NCBI GenBank assembly: GCA_037445635.1
Contig: JBBIKC010000003.1
Location: 75,175-139,174 of the forward strand
Source of the DNA: JBFMCC01 sp037445635
GTDB taxonomy: Bacteria; Chloroflexota; Anaerolineae; Anaerolineales; Villigracilaceae
Direction of reading: 5' to 3'
Length of the DNA stretch: 64,000 nt
Made by a program: the position numbers and the translations under genes. Below, piece by piece: positions 48,177-55,930 of this stretch; positions within the stretch are counted from its first letter, which is position 1; each line of letters begins with the position of its first letter. The notes under the pieces are model-generated. The model was not told where the DNA came from, ran no database searches, and was given only the letters and a program-made list of their open reading frames with translations.

Positions 48177-49214
48177 TCATGCGGCCAGTTTTACCAGCCT
48201 GTGCAGGAAGGATGTGCGCGCGCGGATGGCTGTGTGATTGTTATTTTCCAATGCAAAGCCGAGACGCCGTTTCACATCGTACGCGCCGGAGCCGAGGCGG
48301 AGCGCTTTCACCTGCCGCGCGACGGCCTCTTGCAGGCAGGAATAAATGAGCAGGAAATACGCGTAAGAAACATCTTCGGCGAGGCCGAGGGCGGTAGCGA
48401 GCATGACGCCGTTATCTTCGAGCAGGAGGCCGCATCCCACCAGTCGTCCGCGCTGGCGCACCTCCTGCCAGACGCCGCGAATCATCGGCGCGGCTTCGAG
48501 CAGGTTGCGCATCCACGGGTTGGGCGCGGCGCGGAACTTGCGTTCCACGCGGCGGATGAGCGCGAGCGCTTCTTCGACATTTGCAACCGATGGATGGCGA
48601 CTCAATTCCAATCCGAGTTTTTCGGCCTGCCGCTGGACGCGTTTGTAATGCTGCCGCCCTCGCTTGTCGGTGCCGGCGAGGTAGTCGTCGAACGATTTCC
48701 ATTTGACCTCGAGGCGCGTGCCCGCGTCGGAAATTTCTGTCAATGTGAAATCAACAGGCCAATCTGCGCGCTGGCTTTCATCGAGGAAGTCGAAGAGCAG
48801 GAAGGAAGCCTTCTGTTCTTCCAGTTGTTTTCGCGCTGCGTCGAGTAATGCAGTCTGCGCGGCGGCGCGCAGGGACGCGTCCTCCGGCAGGAGCAGTCCG
48901 CTCCAGTTGGCGAGAGGCGAGCGGCAGATGAGAGGCGGATTTCGCCGCAGCAGGGATCGGACGGGCGCGCGCACGAGCGGGGGGAGAGGCAGCGGTTCGT
49001 CCGGGACCCGGTAGAGGGTCGCGCGCGCCGCGGGCTTTTCCTCCACTGATAAAACCAAATACGTCGGCGGGCTGTCGGTCATGACCGTCTCGCCGAAACG
49101 GTACCAGTCGTAACTCGCGAAGGGACGCCCCGCGCCGAGCGCGTCCCAGGCGGGCTGGCCGATCTCGTCCACCCGATGCGCGATGCGGAGGTCATATTCG
49201 CGCGGCAAGGTCAT
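48177..49214 (-). CDS. GNAT-like acetyltransferase (BioF2/FemAB type)
   Basis: This 345-residue protein looks like a two-domain GNAT-fold protein of the acetyltransf_6/BioF2-like group: FASYDWYRFGETVM near the N-terminus, RGRQHYKRVQRQAEKLGLE near residue 190, and a C-terminal RGRLVGCGLLLEDNGVMLAT and YFLLIYSCLQEAVARQVKAL, RLGSGAYDVKRRLGF. Such proteins transfer acyl or aminoacyl groups to cell-surface or lipid precursors, but the acceptor cannot be told from sequence. ATG 49214 overlaps the EamA stop (ATGA), placing the gene in the operon ahead of the diterpene genes, and 54 bases separate it from the methyltransferase-like gene. Confidence 0.65.
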   Translation of the reverse strand: MTLPREYDLRIAHRVDEIGQPAWDALGAGRPFASYDWYRFGETVMTDSPPTYLVLSVEEKPAARATLYRVPDEPLPLPPLVRAPVRSLLRRNPPLICRSPLANWSGLLLPEDASLRAAAQTALLDAARKQLEEQKASFLLFDFLDESQRADWPVDFTLTEISDAGTRLEVKWKSFDDYLAGTDKRGRQHYKRVQRQAEKLGLELSRHPSVANVEEALALIRRVERKFRAAPNPWMRNLLEAAPMIRGVWQEVRQRGRLVGCGLLLEDNGVMLATALGLAEDVSYAYFLLIYSCLQEAVARQVKALRLGSGAYDVKRRLGFALENNNHTAIRARTSFLHRLVKLAA

Positions 49215-50146
49215 TTGTGATTGCCCTCGCCGAGGCGCAGGAGGAGGACGCCCATCAAAATCATCAGGCCGCCGAGCAGTTGATTGCCCGTGAGCATTTC
49301 GTTGAGGAGGAAGTAAGCCCAGACGGCGGTGAGGGCAGGCTCGAGGGTGGCAATGAGATTCGCGACGGTGGGCGGGAGGAAACGCAGGCTGAGGGTGTAC
49401 AGCCCGAAGCCGCCCAGCGTGGGCGCGACGCCGAGGAAGAAGAGCAATGCCCAGCCGCCCCACGCCTCGCCGAGCCAGAGCATGTCGGTGAGAGGGGCTT
49501 TGCTGTTGGATACGTCGAAGCCGAGGTTGAAGAGAAACAGAAAGACGGTGGCGCCCGCGAAACTGTAGAGCAGGGCGGTCCAGGCGTCAATGGATTTGTC
49601 CGAGGCGGCTTTGCCTTCGAGGTTGTAGAACGCGAAGAACAAACCCGTGAGCAGGCCGAAGACGATGCCTGCCGCGTTGAACTCCCAGGCCGCGGGATCG
49701 TGCGCGCCCGAGACGAGGATCGTCCCTGCGAGGCTGAGGATGATGGATATGATCTTGATGAGACTGAATTGCTCTTTGAAGAGGATGCGGCTCAGGATGG
49801 CGGTCATCGCGGGGGAACTGAACGCCAGCACCGTGGCCACCGCCGCGCCGTTGTATTGCACGGAAAAGGTCCACATGGAATTGAACACGGCCAGCGTCAG
49901 GCCGTAGAGAATCATGAAGAACCAGTGGACGCGTCCCAGGTGAAAGCGGGCGCGGCTGAAGAGAGCCAGTCCCACGACCATGCCGAACGAGACGAACAGG
50001 TCTCGCCAGAAGGCCAGCACGAGCGAGGGCAGGGCGTAGGTTTTGCTCAGGTAACTGATGATGATGCCCGTGAACGACCACAGGACGGTTGCAGTCAGGG
50101 CGATGAGGTAGCCGCGCGAGAAGGTGGAGGACTGTGATGTGGGCAT
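49211..50146 (-). CDS. EamA/DMT-family transporter
   Basis: This 311-residue protein has ten predicted transmembrane helices in two EamA repeats, the drug/metabolite transporter layout. Typical blocks are ALTATVLWSFTGIIISYL, VLAFSSPAMTAILSRILFKE and the second-half PPTVANLIATLEPALTAVWA with FLLNEMLTGNQLLGGLMILM. It probably exports a metabolite; as first gene of the operon it could export a product of the locus, but the family is broad. A TAGAAT box lies six bases before the ATG. Confidence 0.9.
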   Translation of the reverse strand: MPTSQSSTFSRGYLIALTATVLWSFTGIIISYLSKTYALPSLVLAFWRDLFVSFGMVVGLALFSRARFHLGRVHWFFMILYGLTLAVFNSMWTFSVQYNGAAVATVLAFSSPAMTAILSRILFKEQFSLIKIISIILSLAGTILVSGAHDPAAWEFNAAGIVFGLLTGLFFAFYNLEGKAASDKSIDAWTALLYSFAGATVFLFLFNLGFDVSNSKAPLTDMLWLGEAWGGWALLFFLGVAPTLGGFGLYTLSLRFLPPTVANLIATLEPALTAVWAYFLLNEMLTGNQLLGGLMILMGVLLLRLGEGNHK

Positions 50147-50152
50147 GGGGTG

Positions 50153-50158
50153 ATTCTA
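50153..50158 (-). promoter_or_regulatory. Possible -10 box of the diterpene operon
   Basis: TAGAAT on the minus strand ends six bases before the EamA ATG at 50146, again the spacing expected for a leaderless transcript. The -35 region is weak (TTTTGT at a 17-base spacing). It lies downstream of the hairpin at 50215-50248. Confidence 0.4.
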
Positions 50159-50214
50159 TCGTAGAAAGATTGAAAACAAAACCCGCTCTCACAGTGTTTG
50201 AATTGGGTAGATTG

Positions 50215-50248
50215 AAACGGCGTCTCCTTCACGAGACGCCGTTTTTTT
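50215..50248. terminator. Strong hairpin terminator
   Basis: AAACGGCGTCTC-cttcac-GAGACGCCGTTT forms a perfect 12-base stem, with a long T-run on the plus strand and a shorter one on the minus strand. It begins two bases after the stop of the DUF1566 gene and separates that gene from the diterpene operon. Confidence 0.85.
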
Positions 50249-50249
50249 G

Positions 50250-51845
50250 TTATGGGTGATTGGCAGGTACGCAGGCAAGTTGACTTTGAATCAATTGGCA
50301 TGTCCCACTGACCATTCCGTTCGGCGAGGCAAACGAGCAGGCCGCGCCTACGGTGCTGGCCGCGCAGGCGTCAATGGCTTCCTGTGGAGGCAACCCGCCT
50401 TGCGGCCCCTGTCCGGTTGGCATGGGCACGCCCGTTGACTCAACCTGAATCATCGGTTGCGCGGCGCTGGGATCGCCGTTCGGCGCGGAGGTCACACCGC
50501 CGCGCACACAGCGGGCGTAGTTGTAGATGCTTTGCACGTCTCCCTGCGGACCCTGCCCAACCGGAAGACTGGCGGGATCGCCGCTTTTCAGGTCACTGCG
50601 TTGAGCGCCCGCGCCGTGGACATCCAGCATTACGCCGTTCATCAGTCCCTGGGCTTCGCCAAACGCAATGTACGCTGCGCGGGCTTCGGGAATCACGCCA
50701 TCGAGATGCGTGGTACTGCTCCAGGTGTGGGGATAGTTGGGATAACCATTGGTGTTGATGCCGTCCGTCAGGAAGGTGGTTTGGAATAGAGGGTCAATGG
50801 CCGCAGAATTGGTCGTATCGGGCGAACGGGTGTAATCCACAATGCTTTGTAATTCCTTGATGTCCGGCAGGCGCCAGTCGTCGGCCCCGGCGTAATCGAG
50901 CGATTCACACCAGTCGAGCGCCTGTTCCCAGTTGAGACTGCCGTCGCCGTAGGGACCGGCGTTGAATGCGCCGCTATCGGATTGGAGCCAGGTCAGGCCG
51001 GTAGCGTTATCGGTGATGGTGCCGTTGCCGTTATCTACAAAGGCGTTCTGTCCGTAATCGGGATTGCCGCGCACGAACAGGACGTAAAAGGTCTTTTCTC
51101 CATTGCCGCGGGGATCTGTGAGTCCGTACCCTTTAATGCGCCCGTCGGCGAAATTGACCCCGAACATGGTCTCATTGCCGTTCATCGTCGTGCTGACGTA
51201 TTTTGTGCCGGTGGCAAACTGTGCATCAATGTAACGCTCCCCGGCGGATGTGTCGCCGTAGCCGAAGGCGAAGTAGCGCGTGTCGATGTAGGGAACGGCA
51301 TTTGCCGGGAGACTGCTGAAACTCTCGTCGCTCAAGCCGGTGTAACCGTTGAAGTTCATCAGCGAATAGAGTTCCTTGATGGTCGGTACGCGCCAATCAT
51401 CGTACCCGGCCAAGTCGAGCGATTCGGCGTAGGCCTGCGCGCCATTGAATCCCAGTTTATCCTGGATGTTGATGCTCCCGTCGCCGTTCAGGTCGGGGGA
51501 TTGGGTCCACATCAGGCCGGTGATCAGGTCGGTGACGGTTCCATCGCCGTTGTCCTGGTAAGCGGGAGCGCGGCCCTGATAGTTGCCATCCTGCCCGGAG
51601 AATGCGGCCCCGCTTTCGGGGCAGGGGATGACGCTGTCGTTGTCATAGCAGGTGGTCTGGGCTGTGTCCACGATGGGATAAGTCAATGCGGACGATACGG
51701 CGGTGTTGGCCGTGGTCGGGGTCGGTGTAGACTCGCTGATTTGCACCGCGGCGGATGACACGGTCTGTGTTGCGCTCGCGGCGGGCGCGCATCCAGCCGC
51801 CAGCAGGGCGGTGACGAAGAGATGGATTGCAATTCTTGTTTTCAT
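50250..51845 (-). CDS. Secreted DUF1566 (Lcl) lipoprotein
   Basis: This 531-residue lipoprotein (lipobox LLAAGC near residue 20, then a Ser/Thr/Pro-rich linker) contains two DUF1566/Lcl domains. Each is recognised by a DNGDGTVTDLITGLMW or DNGNGTITDNATGLTW start and by LDLAGYDDWRVPTIKELYSL or LDYAGADDWRLPDIKELQSI. The first includes a dockerin-like calcium loop, DLNGDGSINIQD. DUF1566 domains occur in secreted and surface proteins, including a Legionella collagen-like adhesin, and are probably carbohydrate- or glycosaminoglycan-binding. The ATG at 51845 is preceded by AAAGGAGG. The C-terminal 90 residues hold cysteine pairs, possibly disulfide-linked. Confidence 0.82.
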   Translation of the reverse strand: MKTRIAIHLFVTALLAAGCAPAASATQTVSSAAVQISESTPTPTTANTAVSSALTYPIVDTAQTTCYDNDSVIPCPESGAAFSGQDGNYQGRAPAYQDNGDGTVTDLITGLMWTQSPDLNGDGSINIQDKLGFNGAQAYAESLDLAGYDDWRVPTIKELYSLMNFNGYTGLSDESFSSLPANAVPYIDTRYFAFGYGDTSAGERYIDAQFATGTKYVSTTMNGNETMFGVNFADGRIKGYGLTDPRGNGEKTFYVLFVRGNPDYGQNAFVDNGNGTITDNATGLTWLQSDSGAFNAGPYGDGSLNWEQALDWCESLDYAGADDWRLPDIKELQSIVDYTRSPDTTNSAAIDPLFQTTFLTDGINTNGYPNYPHTWSSTTHLDGVIPEARAAYIAFGEAQGLMNGVMLDVHGAGAQRSDLKSGDPASLPVGQGPQGDVQSIYNYARCVRGGVTSAPNGDPSAAQPMIQVESTGVPMPTGQGPQGGLPPQEAIDACAASTVGAACSFASPNGMVSGTCQLIQSQLACVPANHP

Positions 51846-51932
51846 GGGATCCTCCTTTGGCGTTGTTGCACCATATTTACCCAAAGGATGTTTGGATTCG
51901 GTTTAGGCGCGCTTGAGATTTGATTGAGAAGG

Positions 51933-51961
51933 AAAACAAAAAGCCGCCTCACGGCGACTTT
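51933..51961 (-). terminator. Second copy of the tRNA terminator hairpin
   Basis: This 29-base sequence is identical to that at 52042-52070, including the AAGTCGCC/GGCGGCTT stem and T-rich tail. It lies beyond a 78-base segment that contains GGTGC...GCACC hairpins and an ATTCGAATCCCC piece resembling a tRNA T-arm. It looks like the terminator of a duplicated and decayed tRNA unit. Confidence 0.5.
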
Positions 51962-52041
51962 ATCCTGGTGCCCCTCGCGCGAGACGCACCCTGCGGGCAT
52001 GGGGATTCGAATAACATCCCCCCTGCGGGGACGCCAGTTTG

Positions 52042-52070
52042 AAAACAAAAAGCCGCCTCACGGCGACTTT
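52042..52070 (-). terminator. Terminator downstream of tRNA-Glu
   Basis: On the minus strand AAAGTCGCC-gtga-GGCGGCTTTTTGTTTT follows the tRNA by about seven bases: a stem with a mixed base pair and a long T-run. Confidence 0.8.
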
Positions 52071-52076
52071 GTTTTG

Positions 52077-52149
52077 TGCCCCCAAGGGGACTCGAACCCC
52101 TGTTTGAGCCTTGAGAGGGCTCCGTCCTGGGCCGCTAGACGATGGGGGC
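52077..52149 (-). tRNA. tRNA-Glu (CTC anticodon)
   Basis: The cloverleaf is readable on the minus strand: acceptor GCCCCCA/TGGGGGC, D-arm around GTCTAGCGGCCCAGGAC, anticodon stem GAGCC/GGCTC with loop CTCTCAA (anticodon CTC), and T-arm AGGGG-TTCGAGT-CCCCT, followed by discriminator A. The CCA end is not encoded. The gene is 73 bases. Confidence 0.95.
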
Positions 52150-52176
52150 CTTCCTTTTGAAGCGGGCGAGATTGTA

Positions 52177-54222
52177 TCATCCGCGCCGGGAATCGTCAAC
52201 GAGAAGGACGATCAATTCCTTCGGGCCGTGCACGCCGATGGTCAATGTCATCTCGATATCGGCGGTGCGCGACGGGCCTGTGACGAAAACCGCCGCGCGG
52301 GTCTCTTTTACCAAATCCATCGCGTTTTCCAGCGAGGGCAGGATCTGTGACGCGCGCAGGATCGCGATGTGGACTTCAGGCAGGAGCGAGGCTTGCAGCG
52401 GACTCCCCTCTCCGTCCGCGATCAAAACGGACCCCGTATCTGCCAGCCCGCACCGGGCCTTGGTCACGCCGACGCGAAGCGCGGGGTCGGGCGCGGCGGT
52501 GGTCGTGATTCCCGCCCGTTGTAACTCGGATTCGTCCAACGTGTTTGGCTCAAGATGAATGTGATTGACCTGGCGCGATTTCAATAAACCAATGACGGAC
52601 TGGGTCGCGTTACTTGTTACGATAACCTGTCCGCCCAGCGCGGTCAATTCCTCGGTGAATTGTTCAATTTTGTTTTTTCGAACCGCGAAGGGATGAAGAT
52701 CGCGAAGTTCTTCTTTTTCCCTTCTCTCAAGATTCTTCGCGCCCTTCGCCTCTTCGCGGTGAAATCTAACCCGAAATGGACGCGCCGCGAATCTGGGAAA
52801 GTCCTTGCTGTAACCCCAGCCTGTGACCGCGGGCAGGCGCAGCCAGCCGCTGAAGGGGGAGACGAGGCGCGTCGCGAGCGCGGCCAGCCGCTGGGAAACG
52901 GCGAACAGGCGCGGGCTGCGCGCGAGGCGGGCGTAGATGACAAGTCCGAGTTTAGATAAAAGAGAAAGCCCCTCACCCCTGGGCCGTCTCGTCTCCGCTG
53001 CGCTCCGCTCGACGCGAGTGAAAGAGAGGGACGCATACCCCGCCCTTACCCTTGTCAGCAATTTCGGTAAATCAATGTCCACCGGGCAGGCATCCTTGCA
53101 CGCGCCGCACAGGGACGAGGCCTGCGCGAGGGGAGCGAAGTCCGAGCCGAAGAGTCCCGCAGAGATGACCGATCCGATGGGACCGGGATAGACGCTTCCA
53201 TACGCGTGGCCGCCGAGTTCGCGAAAGACGGGACAGGCATTGAGGCACGCGCCGCAGCGGATGCAGTAGAGCGACTCGCGCAGAGGCGAGGCGCGTAATT
53301 TGGAACGGCCATTATCGAGAATGACGATGTGCCGCTGTTGATGGGGGAGGGGGCGGTGAATCAGTTGAGTGTAAACGCTGAGTTTCTGACCTGTTGCGGA
53401 GCGCGGCAGAAGCGAAAGCATGAGGGCGAGATCGTCGAGGGAGGGGACGAGGCGCTCCATGCCCATCAGCGCGATGTGGACGCGCGGCAGGGTCGTAACC
53501 ATGCGCCCATTGCCCTCGTTGGTGACGAGGCAGATGCCGCCCGTCTCCGCAATGCCGAAGTTGACACCGCTGATGCCCACGTCCGCGGTGAGAAAGACCT
53601 CACGCAGGACTTTGCGCGCCGCCTTCGTGAGCGTGGAAATGTCCTCGGTGTATGGAATTCCGAGTTTTTCGTGGAAGAGTTGACCGACATCCCCGCGGCG
53701 CAGATGGACGGCAGGCGTGATGATGTGTGCGGGACGCTCGCCGCGCAACTGCACGATGTACTCACCCAGGTCGGTCTCGACGACGCGGTGGCCCGCGGCT
53801 TCGAGGGTGTGGTTGAGTTCGATCTCCTCCGAGACCATGGATTTCGATTTGGCGAATAATTTGGCCGCGGATTTACGCGGATGAACGCGGATTTCGCCTG
53901 GATTCTCTTGGCGTTCTTTGCCGTTTCTCGGTGAATCCTCCGCGATCTCCAATACGATCTTGTTTGTCTCAGTTGCGTCTTTAGCGCGATGGACGATGAA
54001 TCCGTTCGCCTGCGCGTTTTGGATGAATTGTTCGAGATAGGAATCGAGACGCGCGATGACCTCGGCGCGGACGGCGTGAGCGCGCCGGCGGCGCTCCTGC
54101 CAGTCGGGGAGAGAGGCGAACGCGGCGGCGCGTCCCTTGGCGCGGCGTTCGGCGTTGGCGTCCAGCGCGGCCTGGAGGGATGCGTTATCGAGGGATTGTC
54201 TGATGCGGGCGCGGAAGTTCAT
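52177..54222 (-). CDS. LutB-LutC fusion, iron-sulfur LUD protein
   Basis: This 681-residue protein joins a LutB-like part (LUD domain, then two 4Fe-4S motifs, CIRCGACLNACPVF and CGACKDACPVDIDL) to a C-terminal LutC-like LUD domain (NTLDESELQRAGITT, KARCGLADTGSVLIAD, EVHIAILRASQILPSLENAM). LutABC oxidises L-lactate; the LutA subunit is encoded separately at 60213-60938. Three segments look foreign: about residues 97-122 (NGKERQENPGEIRVHPRKSA), about 398-425 (SFTRVERSAAETRRPRGEGL) and about 480-516 (REEAKGAKNLERREKEELRD). Each corresponds to a low-complexity repeat read through in frame, at places outside the domains' core motifs. Confidence 0.88.
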   Translation of the reverse strand: MNFRARIRQSLDNASLQAALDANAERRAKGRAAAFASLPDWQERRRRAHAVRAEVIARLDSYLEQFIQNAQANGFIVHRAKDATETNKIVLEIAEDSPRNGKERQENPGEIRVHPRKSAAKLFAKSKSMVSEEIELNHTLEAAGHRVVETDLGEYIVQLRGERPAHIITPAVHLRRGDVGQLFHEKLGIPYTEDISTLTKAARKVLREVFLTADVGISGVNFGIAETGGICLVTNEGNGRMVTTLPRVHIALMGMERLVPSLDDLALMLSLLPRSATGQKLSVYTQLIHRPLPHQQRHIVILDNGRSKLRASPLRESLYCIRCGACLNACPVFRELGGHAYGSVYPGPIGSVISAGLFGSDFAPLAQASSLCGACKDACPVDIDLPKLLTRVRAGYASLSFTRVERSAAETRRPRGEGLSLLSKLGLVIYARLARSPRLFAVSQRLAALATRLVSPFSGWLRLPAVTGWGYSKDFPRFAARPFRVRFHREEAKGAKNLERREKEELRDLHPFAVRKNKIEQFTEELTALGGQVIVTSNATQSVIGLLKSRQVNHIHLEPNTLDESELQRAGITTTAAPDPALRVGVTKARCGLADTGSVLIADGEGSPLQASLLPEVHIAILRASQILPSLENAMDLVKETRAAVFVTGPSRTADIEMTLTIGVHGPKELIVLLVDDSRRG

Positions 54223-54269
54223 GAACGGGGTCAGGGGATGACCTCGTCTATTTTAATCAGTTCCCTGTT

Positions 54270-55919
54270 TTACGGGTTGAACCGATATACCTCCGTCGGC
54301 TGGCCTGACTCGACGCGGTAAACGGGGATTCCCGCGTGCCCGCAATCGCCGAATTCGTTGCAGGCAATGAAACCTGTTGAGCCCTCGAAGGAGATGGAGT
54401 ACAGCGCGTCGCGCAAATCCTGGCGGCCGATGTGCAGGGTGCCATTACCCTCGACGAACGCGACGCGGTTGAACGCCTCGATCAGCAAGGTCGCTGCATC
54501 ATAGCTGAAGTCGTAATACGACGAAGGAGGGCCGGCATAATACAAGCCATATGGGTAATATCCCGCGCCGTCGAAGAACGATGGGTCTGCCACGGAGGAA
54601 CCTCCTACAGCTGGAATGCCGAGGTCATACTCCTCCATGTATTGTACGAAGTAGATTCCTTCCGTGGAGAAGAGCGGCAGATAGACTGCGTCCGCATAGC
54701 TTGCGATCAGTGAATCGATATAAGGATTCATGTCAGTGGTTCCAGAGGGAACCTCGTATGAGTCCACGATACTGCCGCCCAGTTCCATGAACCTGCTGGC
54801 GAAGACCTCCGCCATTTCCGAGCCGTATATGCCGCTCGCGTAATAGATGCCCACACTATCGGCGCCGAGTTCGTAGTACATGAACTCCGCCGCGGCCTGC
54901 GCCTCGGAGGCGTTTGACATCGAAACGCGGAAGTAGCCGGGATAGCGCGAGCCGGGCTGGGTCAGGGAGGTGCGGGCGTTGGCCGGGGAGATCATCGTCA
55001 AGCCCGCGTCGGACAGGATGGGAACGGCCGTCCCGGCCGAGGCGGAACAAATCGTGCCGATGACGCCGGCGAAGTTGCCCTCCTCGAGGATCTGATACGC
55101 CCTCGCCTCGCCCAGTTTCGCATCACAGCCGCCGTCCAAAAGAACGACATCGAATGGGTGATCTCCGATCCCGCCGTAATCCTTTGCCACGGACAGGATG
55201 GCCTCGAAAATCACATCGGATATTTCAGCGGTACCGGCGCTGTAATCCATCATGGCCGCGATGCGGATGGGTTCGCCGGGCGCCAGGTCCAAACAGCCGA
55301 TCGAATCGAAACAGGCAAAGACCGGTTCCTCAGCCGGAGCCTCGACTGGGCCTACCAGGAGGAAGGTCGAGAAATGATCGACCGTGGCGGAAGCCGTCCG
55401 CCCCACATCATCTATCGTCGCCTGCTTGACGTATTGGAGTCCTCCTCCATCCGCTGTGTAATACAGTTCGCGGGTCTCCCCGGCCCATTCGGGATGAGGG
55501 TAAAGCAGGGGAATCGTGATGGTGACTTCCTTGTCGAAGTAGAAGGGAGACGGTTCAAACGAGACGGCTCCGAGCAATGTATTGGTCCCGCCAATCTCCT
55601 GTTCGACCTGGTCGGACAATGCCCGGGCCCGGTTGTCCGTGATACAAGAGATCGTGAAGGTCTCTTCGCCAGCGAAACTGTTCTCTGGCATGTACACATC
55701 GCCGTATGCGTTCCCGCAGTTTACGGGAATACCAGAAGTGCCTTCGCTCCCATTGACGGTCTCCGTGTTGGTGCCGGGCGCGTCGGTCGTTTCGCCGCCG
55801 TCGTTGTCGTTCTCTTCGACCGGCGGGGGCTGGGTGGGAGTGGGAGCGAACGGCCAGCAGGCCAAAATGACCGCTGCAAGTGCAAGCGCGGCCAGCGCAA
55901 GAGCAAGTCTGCGGTTCAT
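54270..55919 (-). CDS. ZU5-like plus leucine-binding-type substrate-binding lipoprotein
   Basis: This is a 549-residue lipoprotein (lipobox AVILAC near residue 17, acidic linker). Residues 70-190 (FAGEETFTISCITDN, EPSPFYFDKEVTITIPLLYP, ATVDHFSTFLLVGP) resemble a ZU5-type beta domain. Residues 200-549 form a periplasmic-binding domain of the branched-chain amino acid type (LivJ-like): FAGVIGTICSASAGTAVPIL, GLTMISPANARTSLT, GIYYASGIYGSEMAEVFASR and the late AATLLIEAFNRV. No Liv permease genes adjoin it, so it may serve as a receptor or a binding protein for a transporter elsewhere. GAGGAGA precedes the ATG. It follows the large membrane-protein gene with an 11-base gap, suggesting cotranscription. 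Confidence 0.83.
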   Translation of the reverse strand: MNRRLALALAALALAAVILACWPFAPTPTQPPPVEENDNDGGETTDAPGTNTETVNGSEGTSGIPVNCGNAYGDVYMPENSFAGEETFTISCITDNRARALSDQVEQEIGGTNTLLGAVSFEPSPFYFDKEVTITIPLLYPHPEWAGETRELYYTADGGGLQYVKQATIDDVGRTASATVDHFSTFLLVGPVEAPAEEPVFACFDSIGCLDLAPGEPIRIAAMMDYSAGTAEISDVIFEAILSVAKDYGGIGDHPFDVVLLDGGCDAKLGEARAYQILEEGNFAGVIGTICSASAGTAVPILSDAGLTMISPANARTSLTQPGSRYPGYFRVSMSNASEAQAAAEFMYYELGADSVGIYYASGIYGSEMAEVFASRFMELGGSIVDSYEVPSGTTDMNPYIDSLIASYADAVYLPLFSTEGIYFVQYMEEYDLGIPAVGGSSVADPSFFDGAGYYPYGLYYAGPPSSYYDFSYDAATLLIEAFNRVAFVEGNGTLHIGRQDLRDALYSISFEGSTGFIACNEFGDCGHAGIPVYRVESGQPTEVYRFNP

Positions 55920-55930
55920 GAGGTCTCCTC

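Noticed and set aside
51962..52041. A second tRNA gene between the two terminator copies
   Set aside because: A T-arm-like piece is present but I could not fold an acceptor stem, D-arm and anticodon arm, so at most it is a degraded copy.
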